A stretch of 64,000 nt of DNA from CALLCD01 sp039196965 (GTDB lineage: Bacteria > Pseudomonadota > Alphaproteobacteria > Caulobacterales > Hyphomonadaceae). Below the pieces are notes generated by a model. That model worked only from the letters and a program-made list of their open reading frames with translations. It was not told the origin of the DNA and made no database searches. Shown piece by piece: positions 43,984 through 52,319 of this stretch. The stretch's first letter is position 1, and each line of letters starts with the position of its first letter. The position numbers and the translations under genes were made by a program. The stretch lies in contig JBCCUK010000015.1 of NCBI GenBank assembly GCA_039196965.1, positions 25,448 to 89,447 on the forward strand, given 5' to 3'.

Positions 43984-44033
43984 GGAAATCAAAACAGTCA
44001 TTATTGTTGATTTCCGGATATTATGACTGTTTT
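43984..44033. promoter_or_regulatory. Interlocked inverted repeats in DUF35/acyl-CoA-synthetase divergent promoter
   Basis: Repeat 1: GGAAATCAA (43984-43992) and TTGATTTCC (44007-44015). Repeat 2: AAAACAGTCAT (43991-44001) and ATGACTGTTTT (44023-44033). Both are perfect, and they interlock, so they cannot both form hairpins at once. Placement, 32 bp upstream of one gene and 46 bp upstream of the other, suits two operators or an alternative RNA structure in the leader. Confidence 0.5.
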
Positions 44034-44079
44034 ATACCAATGCCAAAAGAACATGCAATAGAAGCGAGGGAGGCGAGGG

Positions 44080-45669
44080 ATGACGGGTGTAGGGACGGCC
44101 GTGAAAATTGTTACGATTGCGGACGCCTTGCGAGAGCAAGCTGACATACGCGCCGACAAGACAGCGTTTATTTTTGAAGGTGATACGCTGACTTATGCTG
44201 AGCTGAACGATGGCGCGAGTCGGGTAGCCAACGGTCTGCTCTCGCTCGGGCTGCAGCCCGATGAACGGGTTGCTTATCTCGGGAAGAACTCGCATTTCTA
44301 TTTCGAGCTTTTAATGGGTGCTGCCAAGGCAGGCGGCGTGACGTGCCCTGTCAATTGGCGTCTTGCCGGACCCGAAATCGTCTACATTCTGAACGATTCC
44401 AAAGCGCGGACTTTGGTTTTAGGTTCCGAGTTCATAGCGACTTACAATGCGATTAAGGACGAGCTAGCGTTCATTGAGACCGTTCTATGTACGGAGGGCG
44501 CATCACAGGGTGTCCTGGATTATCGTGCGTGGAGAGATGGGTTTGCCACAGCCGATCCGGAGATTGCTCGATCTGGTAATGATGATGCGCTGCAGCTCTA
44601 CACATCCGGTACGACTGGCCATCCCAAAGGGGCCGTCATCAGCAATGACGCCATGCTCGTGCGTCACGACTCCCGTGGGATGACGCCACCAGACTGGTCG
44701 AAGTGGACCGCGGACGATATGAGCCTCGTCGCCATGCCATGCTTTCATATAGGGGGTACGGGATGGGGCCTTACGGGTATTTTCAACGGTGCAACCGGGG
44801 TGGTCATGCGGGAGTTCGACCCAACCCGCGTACTCGATTTCATCGACGAGTATCGAATTTCGAAAATGTTCATGGTGCCTGCGGCAATGAAGATCGTTGT
44901 TGAGCAGCCCAAGGCCCAGCAGGTCGATTTCTCGCCGCTGAAATACATGCTTTATGGTGCCTCGCCGATTCCGCTGGACCTCTTGAAGAGCTGCATGGAT
45001 GTATTTCAATGCGGGTTCGTTCAGATGTACGGGATGACTGAGACGTCCGGCACGATTGTCGCCCTGCCACCGGAAGACCACGACCCGAATGGCAATGAGC
45101 GAATGCGGTCTGTTGGCAAGCCGCTCGAAGGGGTTGAGGTCAAGATTATTGATGCCGAAGGCAACACTTTGCCACCTAGGGACGTCGGAGAGATCGCGAC
45201 GAGGTCTATCGGCAATATGAGCGCCTACTGGAACCTCGATGCGGCCACGAAAACAACAATCGATGACGAAGGCTGGCTACGCACGGGCGATGCTGGGTAC
45301 ACCGATGAAGATGGGTATATCTACATTCATGACCGTGTGAAGGATATGATTATTTCCGGTGGTGAGAATGTCTATCCTGCCGAAGTAGAAAATGCAGTCT
45401 TCAGCCATCCCGCTGTGGCAGACGTTGGGGTGATCGGTATACCGGATGACAAATGGGGCGAAGCGGTAAAGGCTTGTATCGTTCTAAAAGATGGCGCGCA
45501 GGTGAGCGAAGACGATATCATTACCTATACCCGCACCCAGATCGCCGCTTTTAAATGTCCAAAATCAGTAGACTTCATCGAAGCACTGCCGCGCAATCCA
45601 TCGGGTAAGATATTGCGGCGCGAACTGCGTGCACCGTACTGGGATGGAAAAGACAGGGCTGTGAACTGA
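44080..45669 (+). CDS. Acyl-CoA synthetase (AMP-forming)
   Basis: 529 aa. The adenylate-forming P-loop is LYTSGTTGHPKG, followed by QMYGMTETSG, the hinge WLRTGDAGYTDEDGY and the C-terminal catalytic Lys region NPSGKILRRELR. It activates a carboxylic acid to its CoA thioester through acyl-AMP, the likely entry to the beta-oxidation-like part of this pathway. Purine-rich GGGAGGCGAGGG precedes ATG 44080. It overlaps the following SnoaL-like gene by one base (TGATG). Confidence 0.94.
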   Translation: MTGVGTAVKIVTIADALREQADIRADKTAFIFEGDTLTYAELNDGASRVANGLLSLGLQPDERVAYLGKNSHFYFELLMGAAKAGGVTCPVNWRLAGPEIVYILNDSKARTLVLGSEFIATYNAIKDELAFIETVLCTEGASQGVLDYRAWRDGFATADPEIARSGNDDALQLYTSGTTGHPKGAVISNDAMLVRHDSRGMTPPDWSKWTADDMSLVAMPCFHIGGTGWGLTGIFNGATGVVMREFDPTRVLDFIDEYRISKMFMVPAAMKIVVEQPKAQQVDFSPLKYMLYGASPIPLDLLKSCMDVFQCGFVQMYGMTETSGTIVALPPEDHDPNGNERMRSVGKPLEGVEVKIIDAEGNTLPPRDVGEIATRSIGNMSAYWNLDAATKTTIDDEGWLRTGDAGYTDEDGYIYIHDRVKDMIISGGENVYPAEVENAVFSHPAVADVGVIGIPDDKWGEAVKACIVLKDGAQVSEDDIITYTRTQIAAFKCPKSVDFIEALPRNPSGKILRRELRAPYWDGKDRAVN

Positions 45670-46091
45670 TGAGTTTTGACGGACCTATAGAGGATCGACT
45701 AGCGATCCGCGAGCTGATCGATGCCTATTCCGATGCCGTGGCGCGCCGGGATGCGGATGCCTGGATCGCGACATGGGTTGATGACGCGACCTGGGACCTT
45801 ATGGGACATATCGTTGAGGGCCGGGAAACGATTTTGCAAACCTGGCTCGTTGCGATGAGCACATTCGACTTCGTTGCATTTCACGCCGCACCCGGTGCAA
45901 TCGAGATTGAAGGCGATCAGGCTGCGGTGCGCGTTTATGTAAGTGAGGCTCTAGTCCCGAACGAAGGCGGTCTCCGCAGGATTGAAGGAGCCTATGAGGA
46001 CATATGCAAAAAGGTCGATGGGGCGTGGCGATTTGCAAGCCGCGCTTACAAAATTCTATACGAAGAAACGAAGGCGGAAGGGGCAGGATGA
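45669..46091 (+). CDS. SnoaL-like (NTF2 fold) protein
   Basis: 140 aa. It starts DRLAIRELIDAYSDAVARRDADAWIATWVDDATWD, the hallmark opening of the SnoaL_4 group of NTF2-like cone folds, with the active-cavity residues typical of isomerases, dehydratases and hydrolases. The exact reaction is not readable. It overlaps the acyl-CoA synthetase gene by one base and the monooxygenase-like gene starts at its stop, so these three form one translational unit. Confidence 0.82.
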   Translation: MSFDGPIEDRLAIRELIDAYSDAVARRDADAWIATWVDDATWDLMGHIVEGRETILQTWLVAMSTFDFVAFHAAPGAIEIEGDQAAVRVYVSEALVPNEGGLRRIEGAYEDICKKVDGAWRFASRAYKILYEETKAEGAG

Positions 46092-46441
46092 TGGCAAGAG
46101 TATTGGTTGCAGGCTGGGTAGATGTGCCGGCGGAAAAACGTGAACAGGCCTTGCAGGACGCAAAGCCATACATAGATGCCGCTTTGGTAGAGCCAGGTTG
46201 CGAAGCTTATTCCTGGACCGCCGATCCCTATGATCCGAAGCGCATCCATGTCTTTGAAAGTTGGACGCGGGAAGAGGATTTGATCTTTCATTTATCAGAA
46301 GCGCCTTACAAACAAATGGCGGGGCACCTGGCAACTGTGGGGATTCTCGCTGCTGAAACCCTAAAATACCGAAGCGATTTGGCTGAGCCTGTTTATGACC
46401 CCGAAGGCGTGCCACGGGGAGACTTTTTCACGGCTGACTAG
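46091..46441 (+). CDS. Antibiotic-biosynthesis-monooxygenase (ABM) domain protein
   Basis: 116 aa. Ferredoxin-like fold with the ABM pattern VPAEKREQALQDAKPYIDAALVEPGCEAYSWTADPYDP and HVFESWTREEDLIFHLSEAP. ABM proteins are cofactor-free monooxygenases or dimeric small-molecule binders. ATG 46091 has GGAAGGGG 7 nt upstream; ATG 46088 is equally in frame. Its 3' end overlaps the convergent ThuA-like gene by 14 nt. Confidence 0.8.
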   Translation: MARVLVAGWVDVPAEKREQALQDAKPYIDAALVEPGCEAYSWTADPYDPKRIHVFESWTREEDLIFHLSEAPYKQMAGHLATVGILAAETLKYRSDLAEPVYDPEGVPRGDFFTAD

Positions 46442-47294
46442 CCCAATCATGAGCGATATCTGACGCCGCCCAGCGGAGTGCGTTTTCGACAAGTTTCCGA
46501 AATTGGGGGTTAGCATATGTGGCCGGTCCATCGCCGGGCTGGAGATAGACGAGGGGACTGTTTCTGGCGCGTTTTACCCAGCCGACTAGGTTTGAGCCCG
46601 GCGGGTGGGCCCAGCCTTTGCGAGAGAACATGTCGCCTCGAACAGCGCGGCTTGCCGAGTGGAAATTATCTTCCGTAAACGTATAGTCTGAGCGAAGCAG
46701 GGGGAAGACGTCACGCTCTAAGACCGGAGCCAAGTAAAGCTCGTCTGTAAGCTCGAAGGTTTCGGGGAGGCCGGTAAGCAACGGCGAGAGCGGTTCTGGT
46801 AGATCTTTTGCTATATGGATCATATGCGTGATATCATGGCGATAGCCGGAGTCCGGTTGCAGTTTCCCTCTGATCTCCATTGGGCGGTAACAGAACTTCC
46901 CGCCTAGCCACTCGCCATAATCCGGCCAGGCGGGCCAGCCGGCAATCGCGTGATGGAGCGCTAAAACTCCGATACCTCGGTCGAGTGCGGCTGTAAGGCC
47001 CGATACAAGCGCATCTGGCGGCTCGACGAAGCCCGGCTGATCGCCGTGGGCAAAGTCGATACCCGGCATGTCGTAGAGGACAAGCGCCTGATAGGGTGCA
47101 AGGCCCTTCGGAGTCATCAATTCAACACTGGCCGGTTGATCGACAAAAGTCACACTGATACTCGCCATATCTTGGAAGATAGCTTCAAACGGGTCTCGTT
47201 CGAATGGGTGCCCACGTACGCTAACCATTACATTCACATCCGCGGAGTAGTTGATGACGCTGGCCGTCACGAAGTGAGCTCTGTAAGTATCCAC
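46428..47294 (-). CDS. ThuA-like protein (trehalose-utilisation-type amidotransferase fold)
   Basis: 288 aa if the GTG at 47294 is used (10 nt after the ferredoxin stop). The ThuA pattern includes VMVSVRGHPFERDPFEAIF, YQALVLYDMPG, GVLALHHAIAGWPAWPDYGEWLGGKF cut here at its key residues HH and G, and FELTDELYL. The fold is class-I glutamine-amidotransferase-like but lacks the catalytic Cys. The start is uncertain because no clear ribosome site precedes 47294 or the internal ATG at 47228. A second ThuA-like gene is at 62958-63734. Function in catabolic clusters is unknown. Confidence 0.8.
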   Translation of the reverse strand: MDTYRAHFVTASVINYSADVNVMVSVRGHPFERDPFEAIFQDMASISVTFVDQPASVELMTPKGLAPYQALVLYDMPGIDFAHGDQPGFVEPPDALVSGLTAALDRGIGVLALHHAIAGWPAWPDYGEWLGGKFCYRPMEIRGKLQPDSGYRHDITHMIHIAKDLPEPLSPLLTGLPETFELTDELYLAPVLERDVFPLLRSDYTFTEDNFHSASRAVRGDMFSRKGWAHPPGSNLVGWVKRARNSPLVYLQPGDGPATYANPQFRKLVENALRWAASDIAHDWASQP

Positions 47295-47304
47295 ATTTTA
47301 AGGA

Positions 47305-47625
47305 TCAGCCTTGGCTCTCGGGTGTAACAACAACAATACCTTCCAAGTTCGAAGCAACCGTTACCTGGCAAGATAATCTTGAGTTCGGTTGAACGTGATC
47401 GGCGAAATCCAACATCGCCGTTTCCATACTGTCCGCAGGCGGTAGTTTAGAGAGCGCCGACTCCTCAATATATACATGGCATGTGGCACATGCGCAGGCA
47501 CCGCCGCAGTCCGCGTCTATACCTGGTACTGAATTTCTAATGGCGGTTTCCATGATGGTTTCGCCGATATTCGCGTCGACTGTTTCCTCACTGCCGTGAT
47601 GATCGCGAAATATTATCGTTACCAT
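47305..47625 (-). CDS. [2Fe-2S] ferredoxin (adrenodoxin/putidaredoxin type)
   Basis: 106 aa. Cluster ligands Cys40-x5-Cys46-x2-Cys49 (CGGACACATC) and Cys86 (SCQ), the C-x5-C-x2-C-x36-C spacing of vertebrate-type ferredoxins that serve P450s and some Rieske enzymes. The cytochrome P450 of this cluster (58255-59550) and two Rieske oxygenases are plausible partners. No ferredoxin reductase is in the window. It is separated from the upstream MDR gene by 111 bp of A+T-rich sequence, so it may have its own promoter. Confidence 0.93.
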   Translation of the reverse strand: MVTIIFRDHHGSEETVDANIGETIMETAIRNSVPGIDADCGGACACATCHVYIEESALSKLPPADSMETAMLDFADHVQPNSRLSCQVTVASNLEGIVVVTPESQG

Positions 47626-47736
47626 AGCTGATCAATCCTAATTGGTGCGATATAATTTGCTAAACAAGGGATTATATTGAATTCGCTGACCTTACAGTCT
47701 TTGATCGCACCGTGTTCAAAATGGCTGGTAAACGCT

Positions 47737-48738
47737 CTAGTCCAGCTTTAGAATTTGCTTGCCAAAATTCTGTCCGCTGAAGAGACGATTGAGAGTCGCC
47801 GGGATATTATCGAAGCCTTCTTGAACATCCTCTTTGTAGGTAATTTTGCCATCTCGGATCCATTCACGCATACGGCGCTGAGCCTCGGGATATTCTGGAA
47901 TATAATCGAGCACGATGAAGCCCGACATACTTGCTCGCATGAAGATGAGGTTGAAGTAATTCTCGGGGCCGGCAGGCATCTTGCCCCGCTCATAGCGGGA
48001 GATACCGCCACAAATCACCACGCGCGCATGCATAGCCAGATTGGCGAGAGAATAATTCAAAATCTCTCCGCCAACATTATCGTAGAAGATATTGACCTGG
48101 CCGGGGCAAAGCTCCTGCAGCTTGTCCTTCACGCCCTCATTTTTATAGTCGATGGTTGAATCATAGCCGACATCATCACGAAGCCAGGTGCATTTTTCCG
48201 CGCCGCCGGCTATGCCGATTGTTCTGCACCCGGAGATTTTAGCGATTTGGCCGACCATGGAGCCCGTCGCGCCTGCCGCACCGGAAACTAGGACAGTATC
48301 ACCCGGTTGGGGGCGACCATGTTTCAACAGACCGAAATAGGCGGTCATTCCGGTCGTGCCAAGGGCTCCGAGATTGGCGGTGAGCAACTCGTCATTTGGG
48401 ACTTTGTTAAGCTCGCTGCCCGGCAAACAAGCATAGTCCTGCCAGCGTAGCATGCCCTGGACCTTGTCGCCGACCGTGAATTTCGGGTCATTGGAGGCCA
48501 CCACTTCGCCAATACCTGAGCCGCGCATGACCTCGCCGATTTCCGTCGGGGCGACATAATTGGCGATGTTTTCCATCCAGCCTTTCTGCGCCGGATCAAA
48601 GCCGAGATATTCGACTTTGACGAGCACCTCGCCCGGGCCAGGTTCGGTGGCGTCGGTCTCAACATATTTGAAGTCGCCATCCTTCAAGGGGCGACCGTTT
48701 GGACGGTCATTGATCAGCCATTGTCTATTCTTTGTCAT
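47737..48738 (-). CDS. MDR-family NADP-dependent oxidoreductase (zinc-free, 2-alkenal reductase like)
   Basis: 333 aa. The N-terminus RQWLINDRPNGRPLKDGDF and YLGFDPAQKGWM are typical of the leukotriene-B4-dehydrogenase/CurA branch of medium-chain reductases; the nucleotide site is VSGAAGATGSMVGQIAK, and no zinc ligands are seen. Such enzymes reduce alpha,beta-unsaturated ketones or aldehydes. ATG 48738 has AGGAGAAG upstream; the frame extends 15 codons further. Follows the SDR gene after 13 bp in the long minus operon. Confidence 0.9.
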   Translation of the reverse strand: MTKNRQWLINDRPNGRPLKDGDFKYVETDATEPGPGEVLVKVEYLGFDPAQKGWMENIANYVAPTEIGEVMRGSGIGEVVASNDPKFTVGDKVQGMLRWQDYACLPGSELNKVPNDELLTANLGALGTTGMTAYFGLLKHGRPQPGDTVLVSGAAGATGSMVGQIAKISGCRTIGIAGGAEKCTWLRDDVGYDSTIDYKNEGVKDKLQELCPGQVNIFYDNVGGEILNYSLANLAMHARVVICGGISRYERGKMPAGPENYFNLIFMRASMSGFIVLDYIPEYPEAQRRMREWIRDGKITYKEDVQEGFDNIPATLNRLFSGQNFGKQILKLD

Positions 48739-48751
48739 TGCAAGTCTTCTC

Positions 48752-49531
48752 CTAAAGGGGATTAGGGGCAGCGAGCCAGCCACTGTCGATCAAAAGCTCT
48801 GTGCCATTGGTGGCACTTGCCTCATCTGAGGCGAGGAAAAGGATGCCATTGGCGATCTCGGATGGATCGATCATGCGCCCATTGGGCTGCATAGCTGCGA
48901 ACATTGCACGCATGCCATCGGGATCTTCCGAGGCGTCAAAGGCCGCCTGGTTCATCGGCGTATCGATTGTGCCCGGATGGACCGAGTTGCATCTGATGTT
49001 CTGGTACGTTCGCCCACAGTGTACCGCGACGGACTTTGTCAGGAGGCGGACGCCGCCCTTCGATGTGGTGTAGGCGAGCCCACCTGCGAGGCCGACAAAA
49101 CCCGTAATCGAGGAGACATTGATGATAGAGCCCGAAGCACCACCTGGATTGTCTTTCATACACTTCACAGCTTCCCGGCAGCCGAGCATGACGCCGGTGA
49201 GATTGACACCGATGACCTTATTCCAGGTTTCCATATCGGTTTCTTCGATGGAACCTGGCAGGAAGATGCCCGCATTGTTGACGAGTACGTCTAGTCGACC
49301 ATGGGCGGTAATGATTGCATCGCTCACCTCTGCCCAACGCGCCTCGTCACGTACATCCTGGTGGTAATAGGTGCAGCCGATTTCGCTTACGAGAGCGTCG
49401 CCCTTTTCATCCTGAATATCTGTGATGATGACGATCGCATTTTGTTCATTGAAGATACGCGCCGTCGCGGCACCAATGCCCGATGCGCCACCAGTAATCA
49501 GGCATACCTTGCCGTCTAGTCGTCCTGTCAT
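48752..49531 (-). CDS. Short-chain dehydrogenase/reductase (SDR 1 of 5)
   Basis: 259 aa classical SDR: cofactor motif TGGASGIG, NNAG, and catalytic Ser-Tyr-Lys with YTTSK. GGAG lies 8 nt before ATG 49531. It oxidises or reduces a hydroxyl/keto group of a pathway intermediate. Between VOC and MDR genes in the long operon. Confidence 0.92.
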   Translation of the reverse strand: MTGRLDGKVCLITGGASGIGAATARIFNEQNAIVIITDIQDEKGDALVSEIGCTYYHQDVRDEARWAEVSDAIITAHGRLDVLVNNAGIFLPGSIEETDMETWNKVIGVNLTGVMLGCREAVKCMKDNPGGASGSIINVSSITGFVGLAGGLAYTTSKGGVRLLTKSVAVHCGRTYQNIRCNSVHPGTIDTPMNQAAFDASEDPDGMRAMFAAMQPNGRMIDPSEIANGILFLASDEASATNGTELLIDSGWLAAPNPL

Positions 49532-49547
49532 AAGCGGATCTCCAAGA

Positions 49548-50093
49548 TCATTGGTCGCTCTGCCCGAGGGGCCGTAACGGATCACTGCCATCCCAGCCCA
49601 CAGCGGCCGATTTGATCATGTCGAACAGGCCATCACTGCCAGGGGGGCTTTGGAGTACTTCTACGAGCGGCTCACCGCTGCGGGTTTCGGCATAGAAGAC
49701 TGCTCCACCGCCCGGAAGCTCTGCTTCGACAACACGGCGAGCATTTGAGGCGTCTGCTTTGGTGCGCGCATCCGCGATATCGTCCGTTATCAGACAGATA
49801 TGGTGGAGGCCTGATGTAGCATAGGGCGCTGTATTGTAGATAGAGGGTGCCGTATTATGCTGTTTGATCAGTTCTACCTGAATGTCGCCCCAATAGGCGA
49901 GAGCGAGGCCGAAATCGACATCGGATGGCTGGCCTTCGAAGGTCGCGTTCACGAGGCCGGCATGCTCAATCCAGAAGAAGGGGCCGATGCCCATGGTATT
50001 TGTCCAGTGGGCGAGGGCGTCGTCGAAGTCTTCAGGCACGAAGGCTACTTGAACGACGGGACCAATAGCAGCGATCAGATCAGCTTTTGTCAT
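49548..50093 (-). CDS. VOC superfamily (glyoxalase/bleomycin-resistance fold) protein
   Basis: 181 aa. Two beta-alpha-beta-beta-beta units: VVQVAFVPEDFDDALAHW with IQVELIKQHN, then GLHHICLITDDI with GEPLVEVLQ. Candidate metal ligands are a Gln or His in the first strand, Glu in the middle, His and Glu in the second half. VOC enzymes include isomerases, epimerases and extradiol dioxygenases; the short size and single pair of units do not settle which. One-base overlap (TGATG) with the upstream Rieske gene. Confidence 0.8.
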   Translation of the reverse strand: MTKADLIAAIGPVVQVAFVPEDFDDALAHWTNTMGIGPFFWIEHAGLVNATFEGQPSDVDFGLALAYWGDIQVELIKQHNTAPSIYNTAPYATSGLHHICLITDDIADARTKADASNARRVVEAELPGGGAVFYAETRSGEPLVEVLQSPPGSDGLFDMIKSAAVGWDGSDPLRPLGQSDQ

Positions 50094-51307
50094 CAGCTGT
50101 AGACATCCAGAGCCATCCCGGCTGCTTCGGCAATGTTGCGATGCTGGTGCTGGAGCGCGATCTCATTTGCGCCATAGGTGACTTTAAAACCTTCAGGCGC
50201 GGATTTCAGTCGTTCCCAACCATTGGAGGCGACCCAATAGTCTTCGGTTTCTACAACGTGGGCCGTTGCGTCAAAACCAAGGGTCGCAACTTCTTCCCGG
50301 TGGACCTCATCGCGCACACCGCCTGGGGCGTAGACCGCAAAGCGTGTATACATCTTGCCGACACCGTCGGGAAAATGGCGGAAGATCTGGGCAAAAGGGG
50401 CGGTCTCGGTCACCGTCCCAAAGAAGATAACCGTGTTTGGGAAGAGATAATGGACGCCGCTATAGTCCGGCTTTGGCCAATCGGCTTCTGGCTTGTCGAC
50501 AAGCTCAGCCTGCGCCCGGGCCGCCCACCCGATGCGATGGTGTCGCCCGAAAGACTCGTACAAGGTTTCTGTGCGGGAAATCGGGGATACGGTTTTCGGA
50601 TGCAGCACTGGGAAGTGATAACCCTCACCATAGGTATCGAGTGCGTATTTCCAATTACAGTCGGCTTCGATAACGCCGTTTTTGACCGGTTCGGCTCTAT
50701 GGAGTTCTAGTTGCTCAAGCTCAATGGCGAAATCCCCGAGGTGGGCGCTGATATCGATGGCCTCATCCCCCGGGTGTGGAACGATGAAAATCATACCCGC
50801 CCATTCGGTGCATGGAACAGAAATAAGGGATTTTGTCTCCCGGTCCATATTCTCGAAGGCCTCGGCTTCCGGGACGGCGATAAGGCACCCATTCAGATCG
50901 AAACTCCAGCCATGGAAAGGGCAGGTGATCAGCCTCTTGACGCAGGCCTCTTCGGCAAGCTTAGCCGCGCGATGGGTGCACATGTTGAGAAAGGCGTGCA
51001 CTTCGTCTGCTTTGTTGCGGGTGATGATGATTGATGTGTCAAGTTCTTCGAAAAGAAAGATCGAGCCAGGTTCAGGTAGGTCTTGAGAAAGGGCGGCGAG
51101 GATCGGATGACCTTTAAAGACATTCTCAATCTCGGCTTCAAGGCGCGCTGGATCGGTGTATACCCGCGCATCGTTCTCCATGGCTCCATTTGCTGCGAGA
51201 TCTCCCACACCCGCGCGGATACGATCCACATAGGCTTTTTGCTGCTTAAGGGCGACGCTGTCTCGTCGCGCAGGCCAATCAGCTCGTTGCGGATCCTGAT
51301 TAGGCAT
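50093..51307 (-). CDS. Rieske-type oxygenase alpha subunit, second copy
   Basis: 404 aa. Rieske ligands Cys110-x-His112 (NMCTHRAAK) and Cys129-x2-His132 (TCPFHGWSF); mononuclear iron site in NWKYALDTYGEGYHFPVLHP. Distinct from the Rieske oxygenase at 37536-38999 (shorter and with different spacing), so not a recent duplicate. AAAGGAG lies 9 nt before ATG 51307, which overlaps the E1 beta stop by 8 nt. No beta subunit or reductase is adjacent; the ferredoxin 2.5 kb downstream is a candidate donor. Confidence 0.92.
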   Translation of the reverse strand: MPNQDPQRADWPARRDSVALKQQKAYVDRIRAGVGDLAANGAMENDARVYTDPARLEAEIENVFKGHPILAALSQDLPEPGSIFLFEELDTSIIITRNKADEVHAFLNMCTHRAAKLAEEACVKRLITCPFHGWSFDLNGCLIAVPEAEAFENMDRETKSLISVPCTEWAGMIFIVPHPGDEAIDISAHLGDFAIELEQLELHRAEPVKNGVIEADCNWKYALDTYGEGYHFPVLHPKTVSPISRTETLYESFGRHHRIGWAARAQAELVDKPEADWPKPDYSGVHYLFPNTVIFFGTVTETAPFAQIFRHFPDGVGKMYTRFAVYAPGGVRDEVHREEVATLGFDATAHVVETEDYWVASNGWERLKSAPEGFKVTYGANEIALQHQHRNIAEAAGMALDVYS

Positions 51308-52310
51308 AGCCAACAACTCCTTTTACAGCCTCCGTAATACGTTCGGCGTTCGGCAGGAAAGCGTCTTCTAGCGATGGCGCGAACGGCACGGGTGTGTGAG
51401 GACAAGTCACTTTCTTGATCGGTGCTTTCAGCAGTTTGAAACCTTTGTCCGCCACGATAGATGAGATATCCGAAGCAAGTGAGCACCGCGGCGGACTTTC
51501 ATCAACGATGATGAGTCGGCCGGTGTTTTCCACGCTCTCGAGAATAGTTTCCTCGTCGAGCGGTGAGGTCGTTCTCGGGTCGACGAGTTCGACATCGATA
51601 CCGTCCTTAGCGAGAGCATCAGCCGCCATTTTGGCGTGAAGCATCGCTCCGCCCATGGCGACGATGGTCACGTCATCACCCTCACGGACAAACTCAGCCT
51701 CGCCGAATGGCACCGTGTAAGCTTCGTCGGGGACGTCGGCTTCAGTCCCGAAGAGGGTCTTGGACTCGATGAAGATGACCGGATCATCATCTCGAATAGC
51801 TTCGATAAGAAGACCCTTCGCATCATAGGGGTTTGTCGGCATCACGACCTTCAGGCCCGGAATCATGGTGAAGAGGGGATGCAGGGTCTGGCTGTGCTGA
51901 GCACCGGCACGCAAGCCTGCTCCAGCGGTGGTCCGCATGACCCAAGGCGTTTTTGCCTTCCCGCCAAACATATAACGGAACTTGGCAGCTTGGTTATAAA
52001 TCTGATCCATACAGACGCCGACAAAGTCGACGAACATGAGTTCGGCTACCGGCCGTAGACCGGTGAGCGCTGCCCCGTTCGCTGCTCCGATAATGGCGCT
52101 TTCTGAAATTGGTGTATCGATAACTCGGTCGCCGCCGAACGTGTGGTACAGACCTGCTGACTGTCCGAAGACACTTCCCACACTGCCGGCACCATTCGTT
52201 GATCCTTGGCCGCCCGCGACATCTTCTCCCATAAGGATGACGCTCTCATCGCGTGCCATTTCCTGATGCAGGGCTTCATTAATGGCTTGTAGATAGGTTT
52301 TCTTGGGCAT
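51300..52310 (-). CDS. Thiamine-dependent 2-oxoacid/acetoin dehydrogenase E1 beta subunit
   Basis: 336 aa. The E1 beta pattern includes QAINEALHQEMARDESVILMGEDV, RVIDTPISE, and a C-terminal transketolase-like domain with VELVDPRTTSPLDEETIL. With the E1 alpha gene 9 nt upstream it forms an alpha2beta2 decarboxylase or acetoin-cleaving enzyme. The loop GGQGSTNGAGSVGSVFG after GEDV is longer than in typical pyruvate dehydrogenases. Its partner E2 is likely the AcoC-like fusion at 36365-37480. Confidence 0.92.
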   Translation of the reverse strand: MPKKTYLQAINEALHQEMARDESVILMGEDVAGGQGSTNGAGSVGSVFGQSAGLYHTFGGDRVIDTPISESAIIGAANGAALTGLRPVAELMFVDFVGVCMDQIYNQAAKFRYMFGGKAKTPWVMRTTAGAGLRAGAQHSQTLHPLFTMIPGLKVVMPTNPYDAKGLLIEAIRDDDPVIFIESKTLFGTEADVPDEAYTVPFGEAEFVREGDDVTIVAMGGAMLHAKMAADALAKDGIDVELVDPRTTSPLDEETILESVENTGRLIIVDESPPRCSLASDISSIVADKGFKLLKAPIKKVTCPHTPVPFAPSLEDAFLPNAERITEAVKGVVGYA

Positions 52311-52319
52311 GTCTGGTTC

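Noticed and set aside
50087..50710. 207-codon plus frame opposite the second Rieske oxygenase
   Set aside because: Overlaps a complete Rieske gene with intact motifs and has no domain of its own.
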